Assembly: GCA_004764695.1 (NCBI GenBank)
Contig: SMSO01000007.1
Location: 1,991,270 to 2,055,269 of the forward strand
Source of the DNA: Schizochytrium sp. TIO01
Taxonomy: Eukaryota; Sar; Bigyra; Thraustochytrida; Thraustochytriidae
Direction: 5' to 3'
Length of the DNA stretch: 64,000 nucleotides
In this document: in pieces, positions 13,945 through 26,046 of the stretch
Layout: each line of letters opens with the position of its first letter
How positions within the stretch are numbered: position 1 is the first letter of the stretch
Program-made: the position numbers and the translations under genes
The notes under the pieces: model-generated
Databases searched by the model: none
Seen by the model: the letters and a program-made list of their open reading frames with translations, nothing else
What the model was told of the DNA's origin: nothing

Positions 13945-14705
13945 ATTTTGGTTGTAAACTTTACGCTGTGAGCGGTGCGGCTTGAAAACGCTCAATCAGG
14001 ATTTATCGAAAAGACCCCAATAAATGTCATGACACCAACTTGAAGACAAAGGGTAGTATGTTTCAAGAGTAACCGCCGAGTTGCGTATCCAGGCTGATCA
14101 ACATGATGACTACGCAAGAGTATCCTATGAATGACTTCGTCTTGCTACAATTTGTTTGTTGCAGTATTTGCCTGCCTCATCGTTCACTTTCAATGCTCAA
14201 GGTCCCCTTTGTTATCATCCTGGAGTATGGACGGTGTATATGTATTATTCAGCGCCTTTTCGTGAGCATACAGTCAGCAAGACAAACGCTCTCTCTCTCT
14301 CTCGCGCGCGCGAACCTCAATGAGGGGAACATTACTCACATGGGTGAACAGCTATGCTGTTTCAACAAGTGGAATTTATTTCAGCATCAAGTGCGTAGAT
14401 TTTGTGAGCCATCGTGCCAGCGTGAATGGGCCTGAGACAAGACCATTTCATTTGCCATCTGGGGGATCATGAAGGAGACATGGTTTCGATCCACTTTTTT
14501 TGAGATTTTGGCATATATTTCTAGGCAAGTAGAAAGTAACAGACTTTTGTAGCCTGGTCTCGTTACGTCCTCAATTTAGATCGCTTTGACGTACTTTGCT
14601 TAGGTATGTAAGCAAGAAGGTAAAACTGTGCAGGGTAGCAGGCAGGCGCGCTGGTATAAGAATTTTATGACATGCAAAGTTGTACGTATGGCCGATTCCG
14701 TCTGC

Positions 14706-14974
14706 ATGAAAACGTGCTGGATTCTTCGCGGAATTCATACAGCTTTCAGAGTGATTAGAATTGAAGAGGATCGATAACCTAGCCACTTACAACTGCTTTG
14801 GTACCTTTGTCTGTATTTGTAATGAGAGTTCCTTGATACAATGAAAACTTGCTGGATTCTTGCGGAACAGCTCGCAGAATGATTGGAATTGAAGACGATA
14901 GATAAACTGATAAACTAGCGATTTGCAACTTCTTTCATACATTCGTCTGTATTTATATAAGAGTTCCGTGATAG
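14706..14974. repeat. Diverged tandem duplication, two ~135-bp units
   Basis: Unit A (14706-14840) and unit B (14841 to about 14974) start with nearly the same sequence (ATGAAAACgTGCTGGATTCTT against ATGAAAACtTGCTGGATTCTT). They share blocks in order: a GATTaGAATTGAAGA block, a CGATA/GATA block, a TTTGTCTGTATTT-like block and a GAGTTCC-TGATA ending. Substitutions and small indels show that it is old. It is not microsatellite-like and codes for nothing I recognise. Confidence 0.8.
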
Positions 14975-15034
14975 AGATTCTGTAGATATTGGATTATTCT
15001 GATCTAACGTATGCTGACTCGTTTGCTGATTATC

Positions 15035-15144
15035 ATGCCATGAAAGAACACTCTAGCAATTCCCCTGAACTTGTTTATAAAGTAAGCATTATGCCATGAA
15101 AGAACTCTCTAGCAATTTCCCTGAACATTCTAATAAAGTAAGTA
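15035..15144. repeat. Second tandem duplication, two ~55-bp units
   Basis: The segment beginning ATGCCATGAAAGAAC occurs at 15035 and again at 15091. Both copies contain TCTAGCAATT, CCCTGAAC and TAAAGTAAG in the same order. It lies just beyond the 135-bp duplication, so this stretch has been duplicated locally at least twice. Confidence 0.8.
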
Positions 15145-15539
15145 CTTAGGTATTATCTCGATTGCGTAGAATTCCCGTTTTGCAATGCTTAGTACTTGTT
15201 GGCCTATTAAATCTCAAGGACCTTTACGTGAAGACCTAGCGCCATAGAACCTAAATCCATATCTCTTTGGAAACGCCTGAAAGGTTCGAGCGGAGATTTT
15301 GCGCTCAGAATTCTTCGAGACAGGCCAAATGTCCTGTCTGGAGCTTGAGGCGAGCGAGTTCCATCTTCTTAAGGACTACGGAGCTGACTTCCCCCTGATC
15401 TTCTTCCTGTTAAAGGTCACAACAACAACAACTACTGCTAAACTAATTCAACCGACACACGCTCTGTATTGCCAAGGAAGCAACGAATCAAAGAAGGAAC
15501 GGCCTAAGGAGGTCCCCGCTGTGGCCTAGCGTCTCTGTT

Positions 15540-17110
15540 CGCCGCGGCTTTCTGGCAGGCTCGCCGTTTCGGCCTCGTCCGAGCAAGCTCAAGCTCACCG
15601 GCCTGTAATCCAAAAGTCGCAGACGTGTCGAGCTCACAGAAGCGAGAAAGCCTGTTCACGACGATTCTTCACTTCTTCTACCCGCAGGGGCAGGCGTTTG
15701 CACTCTCGATCGCGCCATTGCTGTGGACAGCTCGCTGCTGCTGCTGGTAAGGTGCGAGTAGGGGTGCTTACCCGTAGGCCTCACGCAAGCTGGCCTCTTT
15801 CGAGATTTCTCTGCCCACTGAAACGAGGTCTGAACGAAAGACCGTTTCCAGGCTCTGCGCCACGAGAAGGGAGAACTCGAAGGGCGGCGCCCTCTGTATG
15901 GGCATTCTTCTTGGAGGGACTGGAGCTGAGGAGACTTCGAATTGGGTTCTCCTGAGTCTGAGTCTGAGTCTGACTGTGACTGTGACCCTTCTTCTGAGCA
16001 GACTGATGCCTGGAGCCTACTTACAGGCACGCAGGCAGGCAGGCAGGCAAGCGATTTGGCGGTCGAAGGCGTGGCCGAGGTGGCACTTCTGTGGACAGGC
16101 TCGAGCTGAAGAAGGTGCTTGAGGGCAAGATAAGGGAGGAGCTGGGCTCGGCTTCTGCTCCGGTTTCTGGGCTCGGCTCTGGGACGAAAAGTGATGACGA
16201 GAACTTGAGATCTCGCCTCAAGTTTGCGCAAATGAGAAATCATCTCAGCTGCGCTTGAGCTTGGGCTCTCGCGTTGAGCTCGTAGACGAAGGTAGAGGAA
16301 GGCACGGGCGGCCTGGAAGCATGTGGTCTTTGCGCCCAAGTCGGCACACGCCAATTTCAAGCGGTCAATGCCGCTCCCGAGCTTTGAGCTTTTCCTGAAT
16401 GCGACTGTTGCGGGCAGGATCTTCGAGTTGAGATGCCGTGGACTTCTTGGAGATGATGGTGGCGTGCTCGAGGCATCTACGAGGACCGGAAGTCTCGGGA
16501 ACTGGCCACGGAGATCAGCTCGTGAGGGCTTACATTTGCTACAACCGCTGCGGCGGTGTCAGCTTGCAAGAATGCAACTGGCGAGCGCCTCCGGCGTGCG
16601 TCTGCACAGGGCAAGCTTGCTTTCAGAGACGTTGGAATCCAGCTTTGTTGTCAGGGAGATCGATGAAGAGGTTCTTTGGTCTTGAAGATGATTCGAAGTT
16701 CTCGAAAGCGAATTTCTTAGTCAAGGAAGGGCGAGCAGCCAGTCAATATCGTCCCGTGGGCCGCTTGCAAATCTGTCGTTGGGTTCTCCGGATCTGGTGC
16801 AGCAAAGTTTCGAGCAGCAATTTTGGCGTTGGCCTGCAGTGCTGATGCTCGAAGTCGCCATGGGAAGCATGTGACTTGGAGGTGAAAGCGAGATAACTGA
16901 TGTCTATTTCTCTTCTGGCGAATCTCGGGGAATTGTCTCCATGTCTGAAAACCATACAGGCGGTCCGACAGCTCGCTGATTATGGCGCTGCTCAGGTAGT
17001 ATTTGATTTGGTTGACCACAGCATTGCAGCAGCAAAGGAGGAGTTTGGGGGACTCCAGCCTGTGCCGTTTTTAGGGCCAGTTGAATTGCGCGGATGAGGC
17101 GACCCTGGGT
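15540..17110. other. Coding-like GC-rich island, possible decayed or multi-exon gene
   Basis: Several overlapping frames on both strands read like protein. On the plus strand they are 16323-16685, 16438-16845 and 16900-17097 (this last starts at an ATG and gives 65 residues with balanced composition). On the minus strand they are 16717-17019 and 15656-16360. On the minus strand, plausible segments follow one another but in different frames, as expected of a decayed gene with frameshifts or of exons whose introns I cannot place. I recognise no domain and cannot decide the strand. Confidence 0.3.
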
Positions 17111-18140
17111 CAACTCATTTGACAGGATCTTCAGTTGACTTGAGCATACCGTACCGTCTTAAGTTGCGATTTGATTTTATGGGATTGGAGCGAACGATCG
17201 ACATGGTGTTCTACATTTTTGTTCTTCTACATTTTTGTTCCTATTTATTCATTTGCAAAATCATCACTGGTACTCAGAAGAACACTGTGCCACATTTAAC
17301 TTGTTTTGGCGTTCTTTTTCCAAATATCTCTACAAATCTTTAATAATTAATAATTAAAATTATATTATTAAAATATACTCGTTAAAAAGATAATTTTAAA
17401 CTACAAAAATAGCAGAAACATGTGAAACAGGAAAAGAGCTTTCCGCAAGGCCATCGAGATTGAGGAATATAGCTCTGGCGTTGGAGAGTATCACTTGCCG
17501 GGCCCGAAGGCTCCGACCCGTACTTTGAGCAGTCTCACTCGCCCGCACGGACCGCTGACACTGGCGCAGTTTGCGGAAACGTTTGGCACTAGGATCTTTC
17601 TTCTACTCCTCCAGGCAAGCCAAACTTAAGAACGCTCCCAAAATGAAGTGCCTCGCCTGTTACGGAAGCACTTAGGAACTTCCCTCAGTAAATACCATAA
17701 TAGTATGTTTCATTTACTTTATTTTTATTTGATTTAAAATAAAATATCATAAACTTAGACCGAGTGACCTTCGAACTTCGGGTGTTCTATTTTCAGCAGT
17801 TAGTTTCTAAAACAAAAATTGCTTTGGCCCAAACTCCTTTTCAATTATATTTTTACTTTTACTCTTTTTTTTTTTTTTTTTAAATAAAAAATAATAATAT
17901 AATAAAAAAGATTCTCTTTTACCTTTTGTTCTTCTTAATTAAAGAACACACACCAAAACTCCCGAATCTTGATCTGTTCTATTTTCGAAAGAGAACGAAC
18001 TTTGGTCCCAGAATTGCAAAAAGAGCAGAAACCTCACCGGACACCCATAGGCAAACAGGTAGATACATCCTTAGGAGCCTCCACCTGAGAGAGAGAGAGA
18101 GAGAGAGAGTCACCGCATCACACGCCCTCTGCGCCTTCTA
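17111..18140. other. AT-rich intergenic region
   Basis: AT-rich, with poly-T and poly-A runs near 17340-17420 and 17860-17930 and a GA dinucleotide array at 18086-18109. No gene is supported. Confidence 0.6.
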
Positions 18141-18527
18141 GCGCCAATCGACAGACAGACAGCCCAGCGCGCGGCCTCTTCAAGCCAGCCGCTCAGCCCA
18201 CCCGCGCTGGCGGCAGAGCCCGCATCGTCCTCCAGGGCAGTCAGGCGGGCGCCCTCCCTCGTCTCCCAGCCGGTCGAGCAGGCCTCTTTGCCTTGGGTCT
18301 GCGGGCGAAACCATCGTCAGCGGACACCGATCCGTGACGCCAGTGCTCGCAGCCGCCCTGCCTGGCTTCCCCGCCTCCGCTGCCCGGTCGCACCCCCCCG
18401 CCTCGTATCCTCCCCAGCCTCGTCATCCGCCGCCGCCTCGTCGGCGTCCGCCGCCGCTGCTGATGCTGCTGCTGTCAAGCATCGGCAATCCATGCGCTTT
18501 TGCTCTTCTGCGATTTCTGGGACCTCA

Positions 18528-18574
18528 AGAAAGAAAGAAAGAAAGAAAGAAAGAAGGAAAGAAAGAAAGAAGGA
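18528..18574. repeat. (GAAA)n microsatellite
   Basis: GAAA units with GGAA interruptions. A GAA trinucleotide array also lies at 19181-19204. Confidence 0.85.
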
Positions 18575-19724
18575 ATGAAAGAGTGCACACCTGTTTAGGC
18601 AGGTAACTAACTACCCTCGGTCAAAACTGATATTGGGGAAAATGCACGGCAGCGGCAAAAGGCCAAGGCGAAGGCGGCAGGCAGCTTTGGAACGGTGGTG
18701 CTCGAAGCTTCGCTCCACGCCGGGGCGCTGGCTCTGATGTCGCCAGGCCCGCGTCGGTTTCGAGCGAGGCCCTCGCGATACCGGCAGGTTCTTAGAGCTT
18801 GCTTCGAAAGCAGACGAGGAAGGCCGCAGGCAATGCCGGGGCTAGTTTGCACAGATTTGGATCGGAGGTGTGCGACGGTTGAGTAGCCAAGCAATAGGCA
18901 CTGTTATGCAGGCGGTTCGGGAGAGGTACACACGCGCACATGGCCAGCTCTGGGTAGCATCTACTAACGAACGGCTATTGTAGGGGTGCCCAGTAGGCGC
19001 AGAGGGGACAGAGAGGCACCATCGCTTGATTGTGCCAGCGAAACAAAGAAGGCTCGGGCCTGCGTGCTCGTCGATGGGAGTGCAAAAGCACCTCGGCCAG
19101 CACCTCGAGACCGTCCGAAGAAGTCACGGGTGCCCAGAGAAAGCCAGGCACAACGTGCTCGACACAAGAGAGAGAAGAAAAAGAAGAAGAAGAAGAAGAA
19201 GAAGTCGAAGAAAAAGCCGAGATTTCACTGCGAAACTCAACGCCGTGGTTGCCTGAGACCGCAGCGAAGTGTGGCCGCGCGCCAGTGCGTCTACTTTGAG
19301 GTGCTCTATTCACTCCTTTCATTCCTGCTCTTTGCTCTCGGCGTCTTCAACTCGTTCGAGTCCTTCGAAAACGGCGTCGAAGTTCTTTGCGATCTCGCGT
19401 CTTCAAGCTAAACTAGATAGCTAGCTCTTCAAGGCCTTGAAGGACTTCCCCGGGGTCATCGGGGTCGGCCACGGTTGAGCGGGTCGCACATATGCTGTCC
19501 GTGCGTTTCGCCTCCTCCAAGTTTTGGACGCAAATGCGTATTCTGGGCAAATTGCCTTTGCAGGCCTGCTTCGCTGCTGCTTCGCTAAGAGGCGCATTGG
19601 TATTGGTTGATTGATGACCAGAAACTGCGCCTGCTCTCTTGGCGGACCTGAGATCGCGGACTCGAGGGTGTTTCTTTCTCCTGAGACGTGGTTCGAGCCG
19701 CACTGTTTTGGTTTGACAGCATTT

Positions 19725-19771
19725 TATTATTATTATTATTATTATTATTTGTTGTTGTTGTTGTTGTTGTT
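19725..19771. repeat. (ATT)n-(GTT)n compound repeat
   Basis: About eight ATT units switch directly to about seven GTT units, a compound trinucleotide array. Confidence 0.9.
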
Positions 19772-20152
19772 TTCGTGGTGAAACTCCATCTTTGATTATT
19801 TTATCTTTGGAGAACTTGGTTTTTATGATAATTAGCATGTTCGAGCTGACGAGGAATATACGTTGGTCGGCATCGCACAATCTGATTTGCGATTCTGATG
19901 GATCGATCGAATTCGGAGGACCCTGAGCAAGCTGGCTAAGCTGTGAATCTCACAGACCGATAGACAGACCCTCGCTTGCTCGCAGCTTCAGTTAGAGTCC
20001 TCTCCCGAGGGCCGCCTGCTTCTTCAATCAGGTCTTGCTCGCCGGCCTTTGTTGCGGTTGGTCCAACTGCTCCTGTTGTGCGTACGTACCTATCCGCCTA
20101 TCTGGCGGTCCGCAAACTCCACAAAGCGGGTGTGTGCATGTACCATGTATGT

Positions 20153-20189
20153 GTGTATGTATGTATGTATGTATGTATGTATGTATGTA
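20153..20189. repeat. (TATG)n microsatellite
   Basis: About nine TATG units, preceded by TG-rich sequence. The complementary CATA motif forms the array at 32286-32336. Confidence 0.9.
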
Positions 20190-22359
20190 CGCCTGCTGCT
20201 CATGAAACACCTCAGCATCTGAAACTTGTGCGTTTTGGGGTTTCCAGCTTAGCGAACTCTGCAGTGAGTTTCGCGATGGATCTCGGCCTTCGTCCAATCA
20301 TTCGATCGATCGTTCATTCATCCATTCGAGCAAAGGTACTTGCAGATACGCGCATTCGTTGGTTCATTCATTGATCGATTCATCAATTCATTTATCAACG
20401 TATGCGTATGTAAAGTCATGCACGGCGAATGAACCAAGTACTACAGCGGCAGCAGTGCCACGCTCCCTGTCTCTCTGTTTGTTTAGCAAGCACGGGAAGG
20501 GGCGCCATCGCCGTGCTGGCGAGCGGCTCCTTGCGCGGCTCGCTCGAGCCTGCTTCTTCAGGCCCTGCGGCTCCTTCGGTCCTTGCTGTCTCTCCCGCGC
20601 TCTCGCCGCCGCGTCCCACAGACGCCACAGCACAGCAGAGCGCCCAATCGTCCTGCTGCCGCTGCTGCCGCTGCCGCCGCTGCTGGGCGGCACCAAGGCG
20701 GGCACGTGTCCAGGCACCTTCGTCGCTCGCCCTGTTCACTTGTTCGCTCAAGCGCTGACACGCGGGAGGGCGCTCTCTTCTGCTCGAGGTGGGCTAGCAG
20801 GCAGGCACCTCAGGTCGCAGGTTGCTTTGCGCGGGCGGCGAACTCTGCCTTGGAGATGACCTTTGGAACTTGCAGCGTCTGCGAGAGGCGCTCACGGCGG
20901 CGGAGGCGGTGTCGGCGTAGGCGCTCTCGAGGCGGTTCCTCGCTGGCTGCCTGGCTGCCTGAGCGGCTAGCCAGCTGGCCGTCTGTCTCCGTCTGTCTGT
21001 CTGTCAGTCTGTCTGGGCATGGCTGTCTAGTACCGCCGCGAGCTTGCGAAGAGGCAGACGAACGCGTGGATGACGACGACGACAAAGAAGAAGAAGAAGA
21101 AGAAGCGCTTGCTGGAGCCCAAGGCCGCCACCGGCGCTGGTTGCACGAGATCTCAGCGACGGTGTGCGCTCTTCGAGAGATGGACGGTTGGATGGATGAT
21201 TGATTGGGACTCGCTCTGATGTAGGCTTCGAAGAGAACTAACTAAGCAGCAGGCTAGGGCTCTGGGGCCTGCTGCTGCAGCCAGCGTGACTGGGGGCGGG
21301 CGAGAGACAGAGCAGGCGTTGGTGTTGTCGATGGACGATTCGCTGTCGCCTATCTCGAATGCATCAATCCGCAACAAACTTGAGGAGGGAGTCCTCGCAG
21401 CGATCCTTGGAAATGAACGGCACATCCGTCGTTCTTCTTCGCTCTTACTGTTCGTTCTCTTCCCGCGCTCTCTTTCTTTTTCCTTTCTTTTTTTCCCCTC
21501 AGTCTTCTTTTCCCCCTTTCCTCATACATACTATTGTGGGAGATTAGAAATATATTTATTCACTGATTCAGACAAACAATAAACACTCATGCAGATAACA
21601 GTTTCTTTTAATTTCATGTTAGCACCATTTTATTTTATTTACTGGTTCCGAAGAAGAGCTCGAAAAGAAGTCCACTCTCAAATGAAGAGAACAGAGACAA
21701 CAAATAAGCATACAGCAACAGCTATCCCCTGTTCTTTTTAGCAGAGAAGTGGCACTTCTTCATTGCTGTTCTATTTTTTTCTTTTCTTTTCTTTTTTTAA
21801 ATAATTAAATTGAATAAATGATGATGATGATTATTATTATTACAAAGAATAAATGTTATTTGAAAAACAAAAATCATTTATTTCAAAACTTTAGCAAAAC
21901 AATCACAATCGTAAATTACATACAATCCATTGGGACGATTGTAGCCTCATGGTCTCTACGAACGGCCTCCTCGCCGCCTCAAGATGTGCTGCTGCGTGAA
22001 GTAACGTGCGTGCGTCCTCACAGCAGCGGAGGCCGCGGCCTCCCCCGCCGACTCGAGGAGGCGTTCGCACAGCCCAGCAAGCGCTTTGGCACAGCTTGGC
22101 GGCGTAGCTTCGCCATCGGGCTCTGCGCCTCGCCTGCAGCTTGAGGCGCTTTCCGCAAAACGCCTCGAGAAGACAAACTCGCGCCGCGAAGTCAGTGAGG
22201 CAGGAGCCAAACCCCTCGCTCTCCACGCCTCGCGGTCGGCGCTCTAGGCACTCTGGGCGCGGTCTTTGCGTCGAGCTCGAGGCAGCTTGAGTTCAAGCTC
22301 GAGCCGTCAGTGAATGATAAACTCGAGAACCTCTGCAGTCATCAGAGAGGCAATGAATG

Positions 22360-22421
22360 GATGAATGAATGAATGAATGAATGAATGAATGAATGAATGA
22401 ATGAATGAATGAATGAATGAA
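22360..22421. repeat. (GAAT)n microsatellite
   Basis: About 15 perfect GAAT units. An ATTC array (the complement) lies about 200 bp downstream at about 22600-22627, and CACT units at 22747-22775, so opposite orientations of one motif flank a short GC-rich segment. Confidence 0.9.
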
Positions 22422-23287
22422 CAAACAGGGAGATGAAGCGAAGCGAGGGAGCGGCTTTGTGGCTCGCCACGCTCAGCTTTGCAGGCTTCGCTTCTCTGAG
22501 AGCAGCACCTCTGGCCACCCCTCTGCCGTGCCCTCGCGACCTCGCTTCAGCTGCTTCTGCTGTCTTCGACGCCTCAACTCGAGCTTGGAGTTCTCGTGTG
22601 CTGTTCATTCATTCATTCATTCATTCACAAAAGAAACTTGTTTTTATCTTATTGAACTGAGAGAAATTGAGGATGAGGATCAGAGAAAAGATTAACTAAA
22701 TGGTGTTGAAAGAACAGAACGAATGCGGAACTTTCTTTCCCGACAGCACTCATTCACTCACTCACTCACTCACTCAGCAAATTGAAGCTCCAAGAAGAAG
22801 AATGAAGAAGCCTACTTACTCTTCATGGCTGCGTCGTGAAGGCCTGCGCTCGCGCCCATCCGCAAACTTTCAAAGCGACCCCGAGGGCCTCCAGGCCTTG
22901 TTTGTGCAGGCCTTCGTTCGTTTGCTTGCTTCCTACGCGCTCGCAAAGCAAGAACAGGACCATCGATGATGGCGCGAACTTGGAATTGACCTCAACTTCT
23001 TTAACTTTTGGAGCAGCGCACACCCTCCTTTCACTCCAGCCTCCACGTTCCACTTCTTTTCTGCGCTTTCTTCTTCTTTTTTTTTTTTAATATAGAGTTT
23101 TTTTTAAAATTAAATTTTAAAAATGGAACCATCCTTTGTCTACAGGTTGTACGAGGCGGGAGGGAAAGAGGGACCTCAATCAAAATGGACAGACAGACGC
23201 TTCTGCGCAACGCAAATTCGAAGAAAAGTGGCCGAGCCCCGCTCTTCGGTCTGACTGTAAACTTCCTTTGTCTGCTTGTTTGTTAAA

Positions 23288-23425
23288 TTGACTGACTGAC
23301 TGACTGACTGAATGACTGACTGACTGACTGAACGACTGAATGACTGACTGATTGTTTTCGAGGTTTTCACATTGATTGATTCATTGATTGATTGATTCAT
23401 TGATTGATTCATTGATTGATTGATT
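23288..23425. repeat. GACT array followed by GATT/CATT array
   Basis: GACT units with GAAT and GAAC variants (23288-23352), a short unique spacer, then GATT units with CATT interruptions (23371-23425). Confidence 0.85.
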
Positions 23426-24171
23426 ATCAGTCACAGTCAATCAATCGACCATTCAATCATTGAGTACGCAGGAGGAGCACAGAAAGTAAAAAAGTATGTT
23501 TGCGAATGAGAAGGTATGCCCTGGACAAACAATACCTTGGGCTAACTACTTACTGTCTCTGATTGGTGTATTTGATGCGTTGTGAGAGGTGTCATTAGCC
23601 TGGCGGGGATTGGATTCGCCAACTGCCAGCGACATTTCATAAAGTGCTTGCTATTTGCTAGACCTTGGCCTGAGCTATTTGTTGTAATGCATCGATGGGA
23701 AATAAGTGTTCCTTGCATTTACAGCGCAGTACATAGTGCTGTTCTTTGCATTTTGACTACGATGATTAATATATATATTATATATATTCAATCATGTACT
23801 ACAGTAAAAAAAGCTTATAGACCATTGATTTTTAGAGATATGGTAAGAGTGAATACGCTTTTTCTTTGTAAATAAAGAAATAAAACAAACAATAATCAGA
23901 AGCTGGCAAATTAAATTAGGTGTTCTGTTGCCCAGAACCTCCCCGCATTGAAGGAGAACTAGGTAAAGATTTTTTCTTTCTTTCCTTTTTCTGTTCATGT
24001 CTTTGTTCTTATTTTCATTTTCCAATTATTTCCATTTTGAAATGACGAGAACTTTCTGCTGAGAACGTTCTGTTTCCCACAGCTTTACGAAACACGACCC
24101 TTCGCTCAAAAAGACGATCCACCCACCACCATACTGATTCATTCTCCTGAAAGGAAAAGGGTCTTTTAATT

Positions 24172-24252
24172 AAAAAGAAAAGAAAAGAAAAGAAAAGAAA
24201 AGAAAAGAAAAGAAAAGAAAAGAAAAGAAAAGAAAAGAAAAGAAAAGAAAAG
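24172..24252. repeat. (AAAAG)16 pentanucleotide repeat
   Basis: About 16 near-perfect AAAAG units over 81 bp, the longest pentanucleotide array here. Confidence 0.95.
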
Positions 24253-25984
24253 TAACACTAGCTACCAGGAACCCTACTGCGAAGTAGCTTAATAAGTGCG
24301 ATGGTAAGTCGAATGTGGCGAGCACCGATGAAGAACCATGAAAAAGACCGCCACCTTAAGGCACCGTCGAGTGATGAGGCCAAGACAAGCAAGGAGGAGA
24401 CCAGCAGCCGAGAAGAGAAGACATGGCTCGCTCAAGCCAAGGCCTCTGGGATGCCCGCACACGCACTCACGCACGTCGGCCGCCGCTCGGCACGCAGGCC
24501 CCCGTTCACATGACAGAACTTGCGGCCCGGCCTTCTACCTTCTGCCTTGTGCCGCAGAGCAGAGCCTTGCTTAAGAACAGGGACCAAATCCAAGTTGCAT
24601 GAGCTCTTCCTTCCAGCTCAAAGTAACATTTCTTCGCGACAGGAGAGATGAAAGCAGAGCAAGAAGCGACAAACGAACAAAAGCCGAGGAAAGAGACCTC
24701 CTTGAAGAGCACTCGAAATAAGTGCCTAGGTGCTTACAAAACCAGGGAGGTCCTCAGATACACAGAAATGGAGCAAGGATATCGATTTTGATATGGGTAC
24801 GGCTCGGTGTCCTGTGTTGAATTCTGTTTTCTGAATTCATTTTTCCAGATCCTTCCTGGGTTGATTGATCCCTCACCTAATACAGTACAGTAAATGATCG
24901 TCGCTCGGTGCGCACAGAGCCTGCTCAATTAATCGATCTTGGGTCATCTTGATGGAACAATGCAAAGAAAGAGGAATATAATCCACAATTGGCACAGGGA
25001 TCCAGCGCGGTATTCAAAGTATTTATTTTGAAAGAAGAAAAGGGTCCTCAAAGTATGCCAATTGACTCAAAAAGAAAGAAAGGGATCATGCTCATAATCA
25101 GCGAAGGAGCCTATAACCAGTGTGACATTGCGATCCTCGTGATGGAACTCGCGCTCAATGTCTAGCTATAAAAACTTGATACCGCAACATCTCCTCCATT
25201 ACGATACTTGCAATTCTCGCGTCGCTTCTAGAAAAGACAACGAAAATGAATTCAACTTCTTAATGCTGGGGTTTCCTCGACTTGTTTATCGTTTCAAGCG
25301 CGAACTTTTGTTTCCACGAAATAACAAATAAGAACAACAGGCACTATGCGTTGATGGCGTTTGCCTCTTAACCGGATGGCTGACTAACTTAGCACTTGGA
25401 AAGGTAACTTGCTCCCTTGTCCATCCTGAATTGAATTGAACTGGACAGAATTAACCTTCTTAATGGACTCACTTTGATGCCGCGAGCTTAGAATCGGTCA
25501 GAATTGGAGCCCATTTTGAACTTTTTGAATAGCGAATTCCTTGCTGCGTGCGATGTTTTGGCCTCCCTCCTTGTGTGAAGGCCGCTTGCATGGAATCTCA
25601 ACTTCGTCCTTCAACAGCCACACAAGTCAATGTCTTGCACGTGCGGCCACCGCGTCGGACTAACTTGCTTGGTCTTCGCCGCGCCCATGTCCAAAACCAT
25701 TGCTGCATGTAGACGCCTTTCGCGTTCAAATCATTTGTCTTGACGCGACTCCTGTCATGAAAGATGAGCCGACCGAGGGATCTTGCGACCCTTAGGCTGG
25801 ACCTCTTCTCTACCATGCCTTTTCCATGCTGAAGCTGTGAACAAGCTCTCTCTTCGCCGCCGACCGCCGGCTGCCTCGATGTCTCGTCGAGAGGCATTCT
25901 CGCTGCTCTAGGTGTTTGTTTCCCTCTTCTTCGCCACTTGCCTCGAAATCACTCGATCCGCACTCATGAATCATTGAAAAGTAA

Positions 25985-26046
25985 GTTCAAATTCAAATCC
26001 AAATCCAAATCCAAATTCAAATTCAAATGCAAATGCAAATTCAAAC
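25985..26046. repeat. Hexanucleotide NCAAAT array with one variable position
   Basis: Ten hexamers of the form NCAAAT. The first base varies in blocks (T,T,C,C,C,T,T,G,G,T) while the other five are essentially invariant. This pattern suggests stepwise segmental duplication of units. Confidence 0.85.

Larger units (their letters stand above)
9261..14705. other. Intergenic region, no gene found
   Basis: Mostly single-copy sequence with fewer arrays than its flanks. Open frames are short and none is recognisable. Small repeats include GACA/GACT at 13253-13289, TTTG at 13898-13944 and CT/CG dinucleotides at about 14290-14312. Confidence 0.55.
18141..22320. other. Alternating GC-rich islands and arrays, no recognised gene
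   Basis: GC-rich blocks at about 18150-18500, 18640-19420, 20480-21200 and 21960-22310 are separated by AT-rich sequence and microsatellites. They have long open frames on both strands with Arg/Ser/Ala/Pro-rich translations. None shows a domain, and equal openness on both strands argues that most are compositional artefacts. Confidence 0.45.

Noticed and set aside
16743-16955. Minus-strand frame starting MVFRHGDNSPR, recalling the RHG motif of histidine acid phosphatases
   Set aside because: The motif is not exact, the rest of the frame has no phosphatase feature, and overlapping frames are equally open. Chance is the best explanation.
19684-19702. GGTTCGAGCC, like a tRNA B box
   Set aside because: No A box, no acceptor stem pairing and no cloverleaf can be found at the required distance.
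20388-21203. Several long frames on both strands in a GC-rich block
   Set aside because: Alanine, arginine and serine runs from GC-rich triplets with equal openness on both strands; no domain seen.
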